This document shows, one piece after another, positions 7,959-8,204 of a stretch of DNA of 8,204 nucleotides. The DNA lies in NCBI GenBank assembly GCA_001768155.1, contig MENC01000065.1:1-8204 (forward strand), read 5' to 3'. Below the pieces are notes generated by a model. It did not search any database. It was given only the letters and a program-made list of their open reading frames with translations, and was not told where the DNA came from. Position 1 is the first letter of the stretch, and every line of letters starts with the position of its first letter. This DNA comes from Bacteroidetes bacterium GWA2_30_7 (GTDB taxonomy: Bacteria; Bacteroidota; Bacteroidia; Bacteroidales; GWF2-33-38). The position numbers and the translations under genes are program-made.

Positions 7959-7977
7959 TTGCTAATTGCCAATTGCC
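7959..7977. repeat. 7-bp tandem repeat, about 2.7 units of TTGCCAA
   Basis: The units are TTGCTAA, TTGCCAA and TTGCC in direct succession. It is a short array 30 bp downstream of the 8-bp repeat and of the same general kind as the 7-bp array at 1571-1612, but with a different sequence. Confidence 0.6.
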
Positions 7978-8023
7978 TTTTATTTACTAGACATCTTTCC
8001 AAATTAATAATAAAAATTATTAA

Positions 8024-8179
8024 CCCTGACCTTTAGATCGGGGATTGATGAAATAGAAAGCATTCTTGGCTTTAGCCATGCCTTTTGTTCATAATTTTTG
8101 TTTGTCATCACAATAACCTCTTTTTATTAATAAAATTCATGGCTAAAGCCCTTTTTTTCATATTCTTTTTCCCCGACCT
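8024..8179. repeat. Nested inverted-repeat element, REP/RAYT-like
   Basis: Positions 8024-8043 form a 20-nt imperfect palindrome, CCCTGACCTT then TAGATCGGGG, with one mismatch and one G-T pair. Inside lies a perfect 13-bp inverted repeat: GGCTTTAGCCATG at 8068-8080 and CATGGCTAAAGCC at 8138-8150, with a 57-nt spacer. Each arm is also self-complementary (GGCT, TT, AGCC). An outer pair, AGATCGGGG at 8035-8043 and CCCCGACCT at 8171-8179, matches at 8 of 9 positions in inverted orientation. I recall CCCCGACCT/AGGTCGGGG and GGCTAAAGCC palindromes beside IS200-like (RAYT) transposase genes in Bacteroidetes. No transposase is present here, so this would be a nonautonomous copy or a remnant. A seven-T run after the right inner arm could also let it act as a plus-strand terminator. 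Confidence 0.6.
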
Positions 8180-8182
8180 AAT

Positions 8183-8200
8183 ACTTCGGCTACGCTCAGT
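8183..8200. repeat. Dispersed-repeat-like motif at the window edge
   Basis: ACTTCGGCTACGCTCAGT closely resembles a short imperfect palindrome widespread in Bacteroidetes intergenic DNA, seen as ACTGAGCGTAGTCGAAGT on the other strand, with one base different here. Only the outer three base pairs (ACT with AGT) and a few inner ones can form. The rest of the element, if any, lies beyond the window. Confidence 0.45.
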
Positions 8201-8204
8201 AACC

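Larger units (their letters stand above)
7879..8204. other. 3' intergenic region rich in repeats, no gene seen
   Basis: These 326 bases follow the barrel gene to the window end and contain no credible open frame on either strand. They hold an 8-bp tandem repeat (7881-7928), a 7-bp tandem repeat (7959-7977), a nested inverted-repeat structure (8024-8179) and a further repeat-like motif at the edge (8183-8200). The density of repeats suggests a site where small mobile or repetitive elements accumulate after the end of a transcription unit. Confidence 0.7.

Noticed and set aside
8141..8158. GGCTAAAGCC plus T-run as a stand-alone intrinsic terminator
   Set aside because: The local stem is only 4 bp with a 2-nt loop. 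Only the larger 13-bp inverted repeat could make a stable structure, and that has a 57-nt spacer.

Overview
The window looks like a chromosomal stretch from a low-GC member of the Bacteroidetes (Bacteroidota), probably an uncultured or environmental lineage. Four things point there: strongly AT-rich DNA, no Shine-Dalgarno-like sites ahead of the starts (A-rich leaders instead), a DUF5723-type outer-membrane barrel beside a lipoprotein, and a secreted jelly-roll plus GIGT-motif protein of the kind common in that phylum. Family names come from recognising motifs by eye; no search was run.

Layout. Positions 1-1266 (minus strand) hold the N-terminal 422 codons of a secreted protein that runs off the left edge. 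Positions 1267-1825 are a 559-bp divergent intergenic region with a repeated TTAACTTTT-type motif near the minus-strand gene and a six-unit 7-bp tandem repeat. Three plus-strand genes follow, all for envelope proteins. They are a 925-residue membrane-anchored protein with DUF3352-like modules and a C-terminal beta-propeller (1826-4603), a 550-residue probable lipoprotein (4694-6346), and a 474-residue DUF5723/PorP-like outer-membrane barrel (best start 6454, end 7878). The gaps are 90 and 107 bp. The second gap carries a GC-richer segment of about 64 bp that also lengthens the open frame of the barrel gene upstream of its real signal peptide.

The right end (7879-8204) has no gene. It contains an 8-bp tandem repeat, a 7-bp tandem repeat, a nested inverted-repeat structure resembling the REP-like palindromes linked to IS200-like (RAYT) transposases in Bacteroidetes, and the start of another dispersed-repeat-like motif at the edge.

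How the genes may work together. The lipoprotein and the barrel look like partners at the outer membrane. The propeller protein is anchored in the inner membrane and faces the periplasm. Whether the three form one functional unit is inference from order, direction and shared localisation. No CRISPR array, RNA gene, intact transposase, phage gene or defence gene was found.
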